DNA from: Metaphire vulgaris
Lineage: Eukaryota > Annelida > Clitellata > Crassiclitellata > Megascolecidae
Assembly (NCBI GenBank): GCA_018105865.1
Contig: CM030833.1
Span: 30,368,640-30,432,639 of the forward strand
DNA: 64,000 bases
Direction: 5' to 3'
A model generated the notes under the pieces. It saw only the letters and a program-made list of their open reading frames with translations. It ran no database searches and was not told where the DNA came from. This document shows, piece after piece, positions 13,696-26,909 of the stretch; position 1 is the first letter of the stretch, and each line of letters starts with the position of its first letter. The translations under genes and the position numbers were made by a program.

Positions 13696-14243
13696 CCTCC
13701 ACTAGTGGTGTTCCTTTCATGTTAGTCCACTTCGCGATGTTATCTGTCCAGCAGAGTCTATGTCTGTCTTGCCTCCTGGTTCCTCCCGTTAAACCCCGTT
13801 ATTATTGAGTTTTCAATATGTCCTCAATTAATCCCCTCTAGGCCTATTCAGACGGAGAATATTCGTACCTTGGTTCGATCCAGACATTAACGAGAAATAG
13901 CAGAAGTAGATTACAGTACAAAATCGTTTCTTTGTTGATGTTGTAAATCGATTTTTAAAATTCCAAAATCCGTATCTTTACAGTTTATGAATATCTAAGA
14001 TGCGATTTTTACTTCCGCGTATAGGATTTTCCCGCAACGAATTCAGTGACGACGCTCCGCCCACATCGTGTGATTGACAGCCAACGTCTTCCTAGTTCAA
14101 CTACTCGTCAATAATAGAGTTCACTGATTCTCATGTTGATGCTAGCTTTTCCTCTATCTAGGATTCAAGGCTATTGAATGTGGAAAGTTACTACAATGGT
14201 TTTCACACAGGTTTACTTACCTCCTAAGCCACTTTAAATCACA

Positions 14244-14245
<2 letters not shown>

Positions 14246-14295
<50 letters not shown>

Positions 14296-14296
14296 A
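14246..14296. repeat. (ATT)n microsatellite
   Basis: A run of about 16 ATT units in the DOK-RTEL1 intergenic region. Confidence 0.95.
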
Positions 14297-14498
14297 AATT
14301 ATTATTATTTTACTACTGCCCGAGTGGTCCTATCGAAGCGCTAAAGAAATTACTTACCTACTTTCGTGCTCAAATGGAAATGGCGGCAGTGTTGATGTGT
14401 GGAGTTGAGTTTCTATGTTGATAGAGGAATGAGGTTTGAAGTTTTAATTAATTTAATTTATTAAATATAGAATTTTGTTGCGCTGTTATCCGAAGGAG

Positions 14499-17400
14499 AT
14501 GCCGCTCATTGACGTCGACGGTGTTCAAGTGAACTTTCCGTTTGAACCGTATCCGTGTCAGATGAACTACATGCGAAAAGTGATCGCTTGTTTAAAAGAG
14601 GTAGACCTATGCGATTTCTTACATCAATCAATCAATCATTCAATCAATCAGTTTGTCAGTCAGTCAGTAGTAATCATTGTTAATGGTAATGTAAGTAAGT
14701 AAAATCTCGTGGATTTCTATAGCTCCTTGGTAAGCAGCACAACAGTAGCTGCTAGGGTTGCCAGATCTTCCGTATTTTACGGGAGCTCCCGTATTTCAGC
14801 CCCAGTCTCCCGCCTCCTTATAAGTTATAACCTGTTTGTAGTATTGATTCACTACATGCAGATGATGCAGCGCATTGAACAATGTTGTTTATTGTTTTTT
14901 TCTTAGTCTATACTCTATAGTAGTGCAGTGGAGTATAGCTCTAGCCATAATAATTCACAATAAACTGGACCGTGAAGTGGACGCATTGATCACAGAAACA
15001 ATCTCCCGTATTTCGACTTTGGATCTGGCAACCCTAGTAGCTGCTTATTCTTAGGCACTCAGCCTTTCTTAAGATAGCTATGGGAAAGGTATATGATCAG
15101 CCAGGCTAGAGTCAACATCCAAAGGGGCACAATGTAGGGGCACAATGCAATGTAATACATGTAAATGAAACCCTAACTACTTAAGTGTATCAATGCTCAG
15201 GGGGTTCGCATTCATAATAATTCATAGATTTTCTTAAATTTCAGGATTACAACGGCATCCTTGAAAGTCCAACCGGCACCGGAAAGACTCTTTGCCTTCT
15301 CTGTGCGAGTCTTGCGTGGCTCGAGAACAAGAAGGCGCAGATTCAGAACCAGAGAAGACTTCTTCAGGACGCAGATTTGAATTCAACTCTGGTTGAAAAT
15401 GTCTACAAGGACGACCTGTCGAAACAGCTTGACCTGGCTGCTGGAGTCTGGAACGGACAACTGAGTTCGTTCGTTGTCTTTTAGATTATTTTACGACTCT
15501 TTAGATCAGAATCATGGAGTCACTTCTATTTAAATGACAAATCATTCGAGTCTCGTTTGAGTGGATACTGCAACTGAAACTAGTGTCACTCTAAAAAATC
15601 TCAAATAATAGAAGTAACTCGAGTAATGCATTGCCTTTTCTTTTACCTTGTCATTCTGACACTCATCTGACTATTTCCAAATACATTTACTGATTTTAAT
15701 CTAGATATTTAGTACATGGATCCATTCCAAATTCCCATTATTTATTTATATTTTAGATGTTGTTCAATATTTTAGTTGGTTTTAGATGTTAATCAGAATT
15801 CTTTTTAGTAACTGATCATCATAACTGATCATCATATTAGTTGTCTGAATTGATGCTGACAATTGCCCTTAGATACGCCAAAGATCATATATGCGTCGAG
15901 AACTCATTCTCAGCTCAGTCAGGCTATGCAGGAACTGAAGAGAACAGCCTATGTGCAGTGAGTACACACGGTGGGATAGGAGGCATTAACATGTCCACTC
16001 TGGTTTCAGACACGAACGCCTTCACATTGCTTGTTCTCAGCTTTATGCTAGGTTGTTTCCTGGCTTCTTCTGGATTGCAGCCTTTGTGTAATGTGTACTG
16101 ATTCCAATGTACTCGTTTGCAGCACGCTTCTAGCTCATTGGGGCGGGGTTTACTTGTGCATTTCTTGTCCTCTTTCCAAGGTTTAAACTAGAAATTTTGT
16201 TCTCTTTGGTTAAAAAAAAGAGAAAATCAGATCTTGAATTTTTGATCATCATGTGCAGTTGGTATCAGCAATAGGTGGTGTTATGCTGACTGTGGAAAAG
16301 GGAATTTCCCGGCTGATCCACCACAGACAGCCATCTGGTTGTCTATCGTGATATCCTGGATTTGACCTGGATCTTGATCAGCTGATGTTTCTACACATAA
16401 AGTGGCGCTATAGAAGTTTAACTTACATTAGGCTGATTCTGCATTATAGAGGGCTTCTTTTGAGCATGTATAAACATTACATGGAACATAGCGGCTAATA
16501 ATAATAATAATAATATAATAATAAAGTCTTGAACCAAGTTTGTTTTTGTTTAATGTTGCTAGCTTCAGGGCCACTGTTATTGGATCTCGCGAGCAACTCT
16601 GCATCCATCCACACATCATGAAAGAACAGAATAATACAGCAAAGGTAGAAGTCATTGATGTCCACTTACTTGAGTGTGAAATTCAAGACTTTGTATATTA
16701 ATTAATCTTTTATGTGAATTTGTTCATAGTCTTGAAAATTTCAATTTTACAGAGTGGCGCAAAAAAACCGGACTAGTCACATATACTGTAGGTCTGCATT
16801 TAATATAGTCCAGTTTTTTTGCACCACCTTGTATATAAAAATTAAAGAAATTACCATTCCGTTATTATCGTTTGGTTTATATTTGTGTTTTTGTTCTTCA
16901 TTTAGGTCCATCTTTGTCGAGCAAAAGTTTCTGCGAGGTCTTGTCACTTCTACAATCAAGTTGAAAGTAAATTGTAGTTTTGCATAAAATCATCTGATTT
17001 ATGTGTCTTAATTTTTATAATTCAAATTATTTTTAAAAATTTCATTGAGTTTATATTAAACATAAATTTTGGATTAATGATATTTTCCTTCTCCTCCTCA
17101 TAGTCATCATCATCATCATCATCATCATTATCTTTTGATTGCATTGCTTTGTGCATTTCAGATGGAAAAGGAAATTTTGCAAATCATGTTTTAGACATTG
17201 AAGACCTTGTAACTCTTGGACAGAAATGGAAGTAGGTTTTGAGCACAGCCCTGTTTCATGATGTACGATGCATTTGAACAATGTTCTTTAACATATGCAC
17301 ATGTGTTGTGTACCTCTTGTTCCACATTTACGTGAGATATTTCAGCCAGGTATTGTTCGTCATTTACAGTAGGTCAGACCTTTCCGTTGTTTATTAGAAA

Positions 17401-20400
17401 TGTTTGTGCATGGTACCTGAGGTAGAATCATCAACCTAGATTTTTTTAGTCACCTGGTTGATGTCTTCTGTGTTCAGTTGCTGTCCGTACTACGTCACAA
17501 GAGAACTTAAAAATGAAGCGGATATCATCTTCATGCCGTACAACTACCTTTTAGACCCAAAGGTATTCTTGATTCAGCTTGGAGATCCCAAGTAATCCAA
17601 GGAGTCTTTGAAAGTTCTGTAGGGGCGGGGGCTATCTTTATCTTTATTTTATCTTTAGGCAGTTGTGATCTTTCATTTAGTGAACATTGGGACAGGTCAC
17701 AATGGCCATTCTAAATTAGAGCAGAGAACTTGAAGCTGGTTTGGCAGAAGGCGACAATGTCGGCAAATGCTGTGGGGGAAAGAAACCCCATGACGCCGTT
17801 GAATCAACCTTGTCAAGTCCCTCTGTATGTCTCGTGCATTTGCCTTGTGGATATTTCTTGTTATTTATCGCAATATGTTTATCACTCAGAACAGTAATTG
17901 AGGGAAGAATATCAGGAAAAGAGACAAAAGGAAGACCAAGGAGGATGCTATTGGACTGGATGATGAAAACAGATGCACAGCATCACAAGACCTATGCAGA
18001 AATCAAAGAAGAAGCAAGACGACAAGCAGAGAGGAATGGAAACAATGGAGCCCTGAACCTGTCTCAGGACAGAGAACATGATGATGATGTTTATCACTGG
18101 CATTATGCTGAATGTTCAATCGAATTGATGGGTTGATTTTCATTGTTTTTATTGGCCAGGCAGAAATTCAGAGCCTTAGTAATTTTATCTTGACATAGAA
18201 CATGCTGGAGACTTTTTGCTTTTCAGTTTTCTGACTCCTTATGTAATTCCATTGCTACCCAGCTGATGTTTTTATGTCATATTTATTCATGTTTGAAGCA
18301 ATAAGCGAATGACAACAGTAATTCACATTCAGGAAGCAGAATGTGCTAGTTACCTGGCGTAATGTATTATTATTATTACAGGCGGATGGAACTCAGATCC
18401 AGTCACCGAATTCAGCTAGTTGTCCCCCCTTCATCCAAGATGGCTAAATTTGGGGACCGATCCATCTCGAGGGGAATCCCATACTTTGGAACGCCCTCCC
18501 CGAGGAAATTACCAGGGAGACGACATAAGATAGGTTTGCACAGAAACTTAAGACGCGTCCATTTGAATCTCATATCAGATGTCTTTGTAAAGCACTCTTG
18601 ACTATGGCCTTCGCCAGGCAGATAGTGCTATATAAATTGTCATTTAATAATAATAATAATAATAAAACAGATTTTGAGTGTCTTTGGCAGGATTAATCAG
18701 AGGCGTTCCAATATACAATTAAGTCACAGGGTCAGAGGTCAAAGTAATGTCACTCTTTGCAGTACTTTTCACCGTAGTTATTTTGAAATGGTTTCTGTTT
18801 AGTTGCGAAAAGCACACGGTGTCGAATTGCAGGGAAATGTCGTGATATTTGATGAGGCCCATAATTTGGTTGGTTATATTAACTGGAATTTTTATTCTTT
18901 ATATAACTGATTGCTTATTCCTATGGACAGAGTCACATCTGAAGATTGAATTAGGTCAGATATATAAAATTAAGGAAGATGTGTTTTAAATTAGTCTTTA
19001 ATGAGTTTGTTGAAATTTTGTGTTGATATTGCCAATTATTTTTGTGGATATGGTCTGCATTCAGCAATTCTCTGTTCTGTGAATATATACTACTTTGTTT
19101 TAAAAGTTAGGAATTAATTTTCACAGATTTTTCTTTTCTATCTTTCATTTCTTTTGATGGTTTTGCTAGAACCTGACTTTGATTTGCTGAGGTTTAAATG
19201 TCACAGGAACAGATTTGTGAGGACAGTTCCTCGTTTGATCTCAGCTCTGGTGATGTCGCTTGTGCCCTGAAGGAGCTCGATCATCTTGCCGTAAAGATCC
19301 AGGAGTGGCACCAGGCGGCACTTGGATCGGTCGATCTGGATTCACATGCCGGTTGGTTTCATTTGCTTGTCAACATCAAGCAACTTCTTTTATTGTGACT
19401 TGTTTACATTCTTCAGTTCCAATTTCAAATCGAACATGACTATTGACTAGGGGCTTAAGTAGCTCTGATGCATACTTACCTACAAATGTTGTGTACTTAA
19501 ACTTGTCAGCATTGAGTTGATATTTTGAAGTATTTAATACGAATGCTAGTTTTCTGTTTTAGTGCAGGATTTCACTCTTGAAGATGTTCTACAGATAAAA
19601 GGTGAAGAGTCCTTTAAAAGTCTTGAGTTTTGCAGTTGTTTAAATTTTTCAGTTGACTGCCAGTTTACACTCTACATTTACTGGTGCCAAAGTAATACTG
19701 CAAGAGAGAACCAACTAATGTTGTTTCATTGGGCTGTTAAAGCCTGAGCAGCCAGCTGAAGGACTTATTGAATCTGACAATGCACGATTACAAGTCTACT
19801 TTGGAGCTACTATCGACTGATACCAAGTGCATTATTTTAGTGATGCTATAGAAGTTCTTTAGTTAGTTAGTCTGATTGCTATTGGTATTTCAGAATTCAT
19901 TTTGTGTGTAATTGAGTTTTGGGGTCTGAACCCCTTGCTCTACCCCTGTGAAGTCTAAATAATCTGTTGCTTTTGCTCTCAATTGCTGTTTTAACGCATT
20001 AGCACAGCTTATGGGTCTTGAAACTGGAATCGATGGAATAGAAATTAAAGACCCAAGTGGAATTACAAAAGATGGAAGGTGTGTTGAGCGTGTTAACTCT
20101 GTCCTAGGTAGAAACATTGTTTGCTGCTTTAAGAATTTTAGGTTTGAAATTTGTAACTTTGCCATCATCTTTGTATGGTTTGTTTCTTCAGATACACAAT
20201 TCACTTTCGTGTTATTTTGTGTTGTATGAATTGGTGTATAAATAGTTTGTTGTTTCTGGAATGGCTATTTTGTGCTATGGGATATTATTGGCATTCACAG
20301 TGTTTCTTTATTTCAGCTTCATTTTTGAGATTTTCGACAAAATAAACTTGACATTTGACAACAAAAACATTGTCTACAATCTCCTGGAGAAGATGGTTGC

Positions 20401-23400
20401 ACATCTTTCAAACGATGGTAAATAAGTTAAGCAAAAGTTGATCATCTGTTACTTGCAATGTATTATGTTCTTTTCATTCATTATGTCGAAGGTATTGGCT
20501 TTGCTTATTGCATTCAATGGTTTACTTTTTATAGCTTCTGGTTCGATCTTTAACTCTCGAGGTTACGGACTGTCGAAGATCTTGGATGTCATTAAAGTAA
20601 GTGCAGTTTCCATCAGGGTTAATAACTTAGGCTTGAAATAATTTGTGATATAAGCATATGGGCTCCTTGAGCTTTTTGCCATGCCATCTTACACACCATC
20701 ATCACTATGCTGGCTGTGCAAACGGGAAAATATAGTTCCATATTCTCTTTTACTTTGAAGTAAAAGTGTCCATTACCATGATGCATAGTTATTGAATTTG
20801 TGGAGACGAGTACTGAAGACAGATTTTAAGGTTGTTACTGAGTTTTCACATCTTAATTGTCTTTTGTTGGATTCTTTCTGATTTCAGATTGTATTTAGTG
20901 CTGAACCGACAGATTTTACACCGCTCAGCAATCATAAAAAAGCTGTTTCAAAGCACTACAAGGTACTTTGACCCCCGCACATCCAAGACTCAAGAAATCC
21001 TCTTATTGTGAAAAGTGATTTATAAGTTGTTTGTTTGTATCAACATTCCTCTGCTACTTTATTTACCAGATTATTAGATTGGGGAATCTTGCCAAGTGGG
21101 AGAACAGTTGTTCTAAAATTACGCGTTCATTGAACACTATATTCATTTGTTGTTATTAAATGAGGGCTTCTGACTTGTGTAAAACTTTATTCTCAGGTTC
21201 ATATTCGAGCAAATACAGCCACAAAGAAGAAGAAATGCGATGGTTGGGGATCAACAGGAAATTCGTCTTCAGGTATTCAGCTATGTTACGTCTTTACAAC
21301 TGTATTGCTGTGTGCGATTCTTTTGTGATGTGCACAGCAAATGTATGGGGTCGTGTTTGATTTTTGTATGAATATGTTATACGTTCTTTGTACAAAATTG
21401 ATTAAACCGGTATTTTAGGAAAGGTCTAGTGTGGTATCGGACCGTATCTTATGTGAGATATATTTGTGTGTCATGCGTTGCTTCTGTTGCTTAGGACGGA
21501 TCTTCAGTTACTGGTGTTTCAGTCCCGGCCATACGATGAAGGATTTGAAATCCAGTGGAGTCAAGTCCATCATACTTACTAGCGGAACCCTTTCACCTCT
21601 CTCTTCATTCTCTTCAGAAATGGGAATGTTAGTATCATGTGATGTAATATGATGAAATTAATTACAGGTTAACGGTGATAAAGGGCTGCTAACTTTGATG
21701 TTTGTGCTATTAAAAAGAGTAACTAACCCTCTGTTAATCTTAACGGCAACAGACATGACATTAACTTCTCATATAGCTGCTGTTATTTGTGGATTCACTT
21801 AAATAAGTAAGTAGGATCTCATGGATTTATATAGTGCTTTGGAAAGTAGTACAACAATAGCTGCTTATTCTTAGGGGTTTGGCCTTTCTTAAAGTAGCTA
21901 TGGGAAAGGTGAATGATCACCAGGCAATGGTCAATATATCTGAAAGGCAGTGAAGCTAGGTTGTTACAGCTATAGAGGAAACGATTTTAGAAAGAGGAAC
22001 GATTTAAGCTTAGATCTGAAGATATGAGGAGATATGTAGGAATTATGGGAAATGAGGATTTAGATTTTATTATATGACTGTGTCTAAGACTGCAGAAGGA
22101 AGCTGGGGTCGAGTTCCAAAGTTTGGGGGTGGTGTATGAATAGGCACAGTTGAAGGTTTTCAGGGATGACTGATTCAGTGGGTGTGAAAGAACGAGATGA
22201 AATGCATAATTTAAAATTACTCTAATAATATGTTACATGGATTTTTCAGTTAGTGATTTAATTTTGAAATAATGTGTCAAATTTTCAGTAATTTTCAAAT
22301 CCAGTTGGAGAATCCACATGTCATTGAAAATGAACAAGTGTGGATAGGCACAATTGGCAAAGGACCAGATGGAGTGCGGCTTAGCTCAGCTTACGACACA
22401 AGGTTTCTAGAAGTGTCTGTAAATAGCTATTGGCGATAGTTTTGTAACCAGCTTCTTCTAGAAAACTATAGACCTGTCAATTTGGGTTAGATTTGGTGGA
22501 CTATTGCCTGATGCCTTAGGCTCTGTAATAGTGGCCTCACATAAGTTGATTGATTGATTGATTTATTTATTTATTGATTGATTGATTTATTGTTGTACTG
22601 TGTAAGCAATTTTGAGCATTTGATTGTGATGTTAACTGTTCATTTGCATTTATTTTGTCTTTGTGCTGCCATCTATGGACTCTAGGTTTAAACACGAATA
22701 CCAGATTTCTCTTGGCAATGCAGTCGGTACGTATGATGCTCTGTTTATAGGCTTTTGACTTGTTTCTCTTTAGTGTTTTGCCACTGTTTTGGTGTCATTC
22801 TGGTGCACTTGTATTTCCTTTCAGTTGAGCACCTTACCTAACTGATACTTTATGTTTGAAATTATATTGAAATACTTGGTGTGGTGTGTTACTATCAATT
22901 CATTTAGCTGATTAAATTATTAATTGATTTGTATCTTGAAACTGAAACTTAATTTAAAATGTAATTTTTAAATTTCTGTTGATTGCCTGAGACAAGACAG
23001 AAGAGTTTCATTGTTTGAATGATGCATTTTGTGATGTAAATTCCTCAATCTCTTTTCAGTCAACTTTGCTCGGGCTATTCCAAGCGGTCTTCTTCTCTTC
23101 TTTCCATCTTATCCAGTGATGGAAACATGTCTGGAAAAGTGGCAGGTAATATGCCTCTCCATCTTTCATCGGTTGCTGATTCAGCAGCAGATGAGATGTA
23201 AATCTAACTTGTTTACCGTTCGGTGCAAAGAGTATTTCATTGGTGATTTTTTTTGTTGAAATGGCAAGAATTGTGGTTTCACTTAATTTTATGCACTGAT
23301 TTCAGGCGTCTGGATTGCGCGGTCGCATTGAACAGCACAAGGCTTTGTTTGTTGAACCGAAATCAAAATTGGAATTTTCAACTGCGATGGACAACTTCTA

Positions 23401-26042
23401 CGAGAAAGTGAGCGATCCCTCGACCAGTGGCGCCATCTTTTCCGCTGTCTGCCGTGGAAAGGTCGGTGTTTTCATCAAACAGCTGTTTCTCCCCAGATAT
23501 ATTCTTGTATGATCATCGATCTTTTTTGCAGAAATGTTTTTTTAATAATTATTTTTAATTCTTTAAAATCACGCTAGAAGCCTGAATCTGAATTTAGGTT
23601 TAAGTATACAATTGTTAGGTTTGAGTATACTTAGACATTGAGTATATACTTAGATGATGTCAGATGTCTTTGTTGTTTTCTTAGGTTAGCGAGGGCTTGG
23701 ACTTCTCCGATGGGAATGGCCGCGCTGTGGTTATAACTGGTTTGCCGTTTCCCCCGCGCATGGATCCAAAGGTCATCCTGAAGATGAAATTTTTGGATCA
23801 GGTCAAAGTTCAAGCAGGAAACGGTTCATTGGTATCTTTGACCTTATGCGTACTTCGGTCTCAGTTCTTTTCTTTGTTTACATCTCATCTGAAGAGTCTA
23901 TTTTTTTTGATAATTTAATTGGATTATTTGTAATGTAATATAAATGCTGTGTATTACTTTGTTGCATATATAAATGTGTGATTTAGAATGTCGAAGAGAG
24001 CATTTATGTGATGTTTTAATTATTTGTTCTGTGAAGAGTCTGAGTGGAGACGACTGGTACAAGCAGCAGGCATCGAGGGCAGTGAACCAGGCTATTGGCC
24101 GCGTCATTCGACATAGACATGACTACGGGGCCATTTTGTTATGCGATGCGCGGTGAGATATGGACAGTATTTTCACTCTCTTCAGTCTTCCTATTAGAAA
24201 ATGCTCAAAATGGAAATAGTTGTAGAAGATCTGGTGTCAATTCAGAAAGGCATCAGTACAAAGTTGTCTGTTTGTTTTGTGTGTGTGTGTGTGTGTGCTT
24301 GTGGCTGTGTGTGCTATCAAATAGTATTGAAGTATCTCATTTCTGTATTTTCAAAGCTTGTTTAATTCTAAATTGCACGTTGATGAAGTATTTAATTAAG
24401 TAGCTGAGGCGTTTTGGAAAAGCGGCTTAAAACTTTGTAAATTCAGTTCTTGTGGTTCAGAGTTGTTTATTTGATTTTTCCGCTGTAGATTTTGTGATAG
24501 CTATTCAAATCAACTTCCTCTGTGGCTTCGACCTGCTGTTCGGAATTATGAAAATTTTGGTCAGGCGATGCGGGACATGATGGCATTCTTTAAGACTGCT
24601 GAAAAACTGGTACAATGCTCTGTTTTGTCAAAGAGATCTGAATTTTTGCATTGTAGAGTTTCAGAGTCTTGAACTAGAAGACTGCCTTATGCTTTTAATA
24701 TGAAGTCTCGCCTGATTTCATTTTAGAGAAGTTTAGATCTTTTTTATTTTTGGCATTTCAGTTTCCCCCTCCGAAGCAGACGTCGAAACGGAAGCGGCCG
24801 GGTGACGCCCCGGGTTGCCAGGGTGCTTACTTCATGCCCTCGGGTTCCACCGTGCCCCGCAAAAGGGCCATCCAACAGCTGGACAAAGCCAGCGCCGTGA
24901 CGACCGACGTGCCGAGTCTCGGACCAATTGTTCGTGGTAAGCCTGCCTCTGAGTGAGTTATTTGGATTTAACCAGTTGTCTTATTTAACCAGTTGTCTTA
25001 TTTAACCAGTTGTCTTATTTAACCAGTTGTCTTATTTAACCAGTTGTCTTATTTAAGCAGTTGTCTGGCAGATGATATTTCACTCAAACTGTGCATCTAA
25101 GAATGTTCTAATATATGTCTTCTAAGGCCATTCAAAAGGAGCTGTGTTTTACTAATTATGCAGTTCGTTGACTTTTCCCTCTGTGGTTTTAGAGTATTTG
25201 GGACTTCTTGTCTTTAGATGACTTGAGTTTGGAAAGACTAAAGAGGAGTTACGGAGGAGGCACTGTGAAGGTCACCGAAAAGCCAAGAGGAGGCCTGCTG
25301 ATGGCGTTGAGTGAAAATGAGGTTATTGTCTATCTTGTTCAACTTTTTACACTGTCCTACATCTTGTGGCAAAAAGAAATTCACAAAGTTCATAAATGGC
25401 CACTGATCCTTTATCTTTGTGCATTGTAAGCTTTTTAATGAAAAATTTCAATAGACAAGTGCATGTTGTGGAAGAGTTACCACTTTTGGCCGATTGTGTG
25501 TTTCAGAGGACTATGGCTAATCCTCAATTAGACGAATTTGAGGTTTGTTTCTGATAAATTATGTTTTTGTGATTTTCTTTAAATGAGATGGAATTTATGG
25601 AAGATGATTTCAATCTTGAATGACATTTTTGCAAATCTAATTCCATTTGTTGTATTGGTTTCATAGCTGGTTTTATAAGTTCATTGACAAAACACATATT
25701 TTGTGTGATCTGTTATTTAAGCCACCTTCGCTGAAGGAAGTTGCAGCAATCGAGGCGTCAGTTGAACTGAAACCTAGGAAAAGAATTGCATTGAAGGTGG
25801 TAACGTCATTTCTCTTTTGATAGAAATGTTCCAATTCTTGTTTTATTTAATTAATTGTTTTTAAACTTCTTGGGTTTTTGAAGTTGAAAATTGTTTAGCA
25901 TTGGAAATTGGATTTGATTTGTTGAATAATTATGTTCATTTAATTGTATCCACAATATGTGTAAATTTATACAGGTTGAAAATTCAAAAGTAGGAAAGGA
26001 TACGTTGGAAACTGCAGAGAGCTATATAAAAGAGGTTTGTGT

Positions 26043-26074
<32 letters not shown>

Positions 26075-26835
26075 AATTTAGAAGTATATGTATTTCACTT
26101 TCGTTGCTTGTTATGAGTTTGAGGAAGCATAGAATTTAATCATCCTTGGGTTTTATTTTGAGTTTTTGTACTGTTTGTGAAATCTCCAATATGAGATGCA
26201 GTATTTCAGTTTTCCAGGCCATGGATCTTGTATTGATTTCAGTATTATGCTAAAACTGTGTCGACATTTTGCAGTCTGTGGTGGTATTTCATATCAATGA
26301 TAAGCTTTCAAATTTTCTGCAGGTAAAGAAAGTCCTTAGCAACCACTCGTATTTATATTTCTCTAAAACTTTGACCGAATACAAAGCAGCTGGTCAACTG
26401 GATGCGATGGTCAAATGTCTTAATGAGATTTTTGGTCAGGATGTTCATAATCACCACCTCTTCCGTAGTACGCATTCTGTATTTCCTTCTCATCAAATTT
26501 TTCAACAATAATTTTGAGTTCTGTGGGTGACTGTAGTTTAGAAATGGATGCGTATTTTGTCGTATTATGCGTACTGACATTAGAAAAGTGAAGATGAAGA
26601 ATGGAGCTTAAGTACGGTGTTGCCTCTACACTGTGATCTAGTGACGTAATGAATTTATTGTTTGATAGTAAAGTGTAACTTAAAGAGAGATAGTGAGTTA
26701 GATGAAATTGTCATAGAAGTAGAAGAGTGGATTAGAAAACTAATCTAATCTGATATATTATGACATGTAAATGTATTGGATTTTGTAAAGAGATGATTAT
26801 GACTCTTACCTTGGGACCATTTAGTACATAATGAC

Positions 26836-26909
<74 letters not shown>

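Larger units (their letters stand above)
12404..14498. promoter_or_regulatory. DOK / RTEL1 divergent intergenic region
   Basis: Lies between the start codons of DOK (minus) and RTEL1 (plus), so it should hold both promoters and 5' UTRs. A YY1-like aaATGGCGGCAg occurs at about 14374-14386, about 115 bp upstream of the RTEL1 start; it also opens a short upstream frame ending before that start. A hAT-type MITE (13505-13695) and an ATT microsatellite (14246-14296) interrupt the region. I see no clear TATA box and could not place the DOK transcription start. Confidence 0.45.
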
